Source: JBBDWK01 sp040902885 (lineage in GTDB: Bacteria > Acidobacteriota > Terriglobia > Bryobacterales > Bryobacteraceae). From it: a DNA stretch of 7,712 nucleotides. The position numbers and the translations under genes are program-made. Shown here in pieces: positions 7,676-7,712 of this stretch; the stretch's first letter is position 1, and the number at the start of each line of letters is the position of its first letter. Where the stretch lies: contig JBBDWK010000011.1 in the NCBI GenBank assembly GCA_040902885.1, positions 1 through 7,712 on the forward strand. Reading direction: 5' to 3'. The notes under the pieces are model-generated. The model was not told the origin of the DNA and made no database searches. It worked only from the letters and a program-made list of their open reading frames with translations.

Positions 7676-7712
7676 GGCTCGGAAAGCGCATTCTGAGATG
7701 AGATGAGAAGGC

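Overview
The window is ordinary high-GC bacterial chromosome with tightly packed genes and short gaps. Gene content and protein style (a PAL-type ammonia-lyase, a CstA/YbdD pair and two uncharacterised proteins of an acidobacterial flavour) suggest Acidobacteriota, perhaps the Solibacter/Bryobacter group. That placement is inference from gene style; there is no rRNA or marker gene to settle it. No tRNA, rRNA, insertion sequence, phage gene, CRISPR array or defence island was seen.

Left part (1-1219, all genes on the minus strand): about 220 bases without a gene, then a YjbQ/UPF0047 protein, then a single-domain VOC (glyoxalase/bleomycin-resistance fold) protein. The YjbQ gene has the clearest promoter in the window: TTGACA, a 17-base spacer and TAGTAT on the minus strand. 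An imperfect palindrome overlaps its -35 box. This promoter decides the start codon, because it covers the longest possible N-terminus and leaves the ATG at 717 as the likely start.

Middle part (1345-4078): a zinc-dependent medium-chain dehydrogenase of the sorbitol/galactitol-phosphate type is read leftward, and a MIO-type aromatic amino acid ammonia-lyase is read rightward. They share a 109-base divergent control region holding two inverted repeats. The lyase carries the phenylalanine-type selectivity residues (Phe-Leu, and Gln in the NQDVVSLG motif) rather than those of histidine lyases, so its likely product is cinnamate. No urocanase or other hut gene is beside it.

Right part (4111-7629, all minus strand): in transcription order, a small soluble unknown protein, a single-pass membrane unknown protein, the CstA carbon-starvation transporter, and its small partner of the YbdD/YjiX (DUF466) family. 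The YbdD-like gene is only 58 codons, overlaps cstA by four bases (ATGA) and has a good ribosome binding site, so it is easy to miss but well supported. The lyase and the CstA/YbdD unit converge with only 32 bases between them.

I found no convincing new biological system. The most useful leads are the substrate and pathway of the lyase/dehydrogenase pair, the operator-like site at the yjbQ promoter, and the two unknown genes upstream of cstA.
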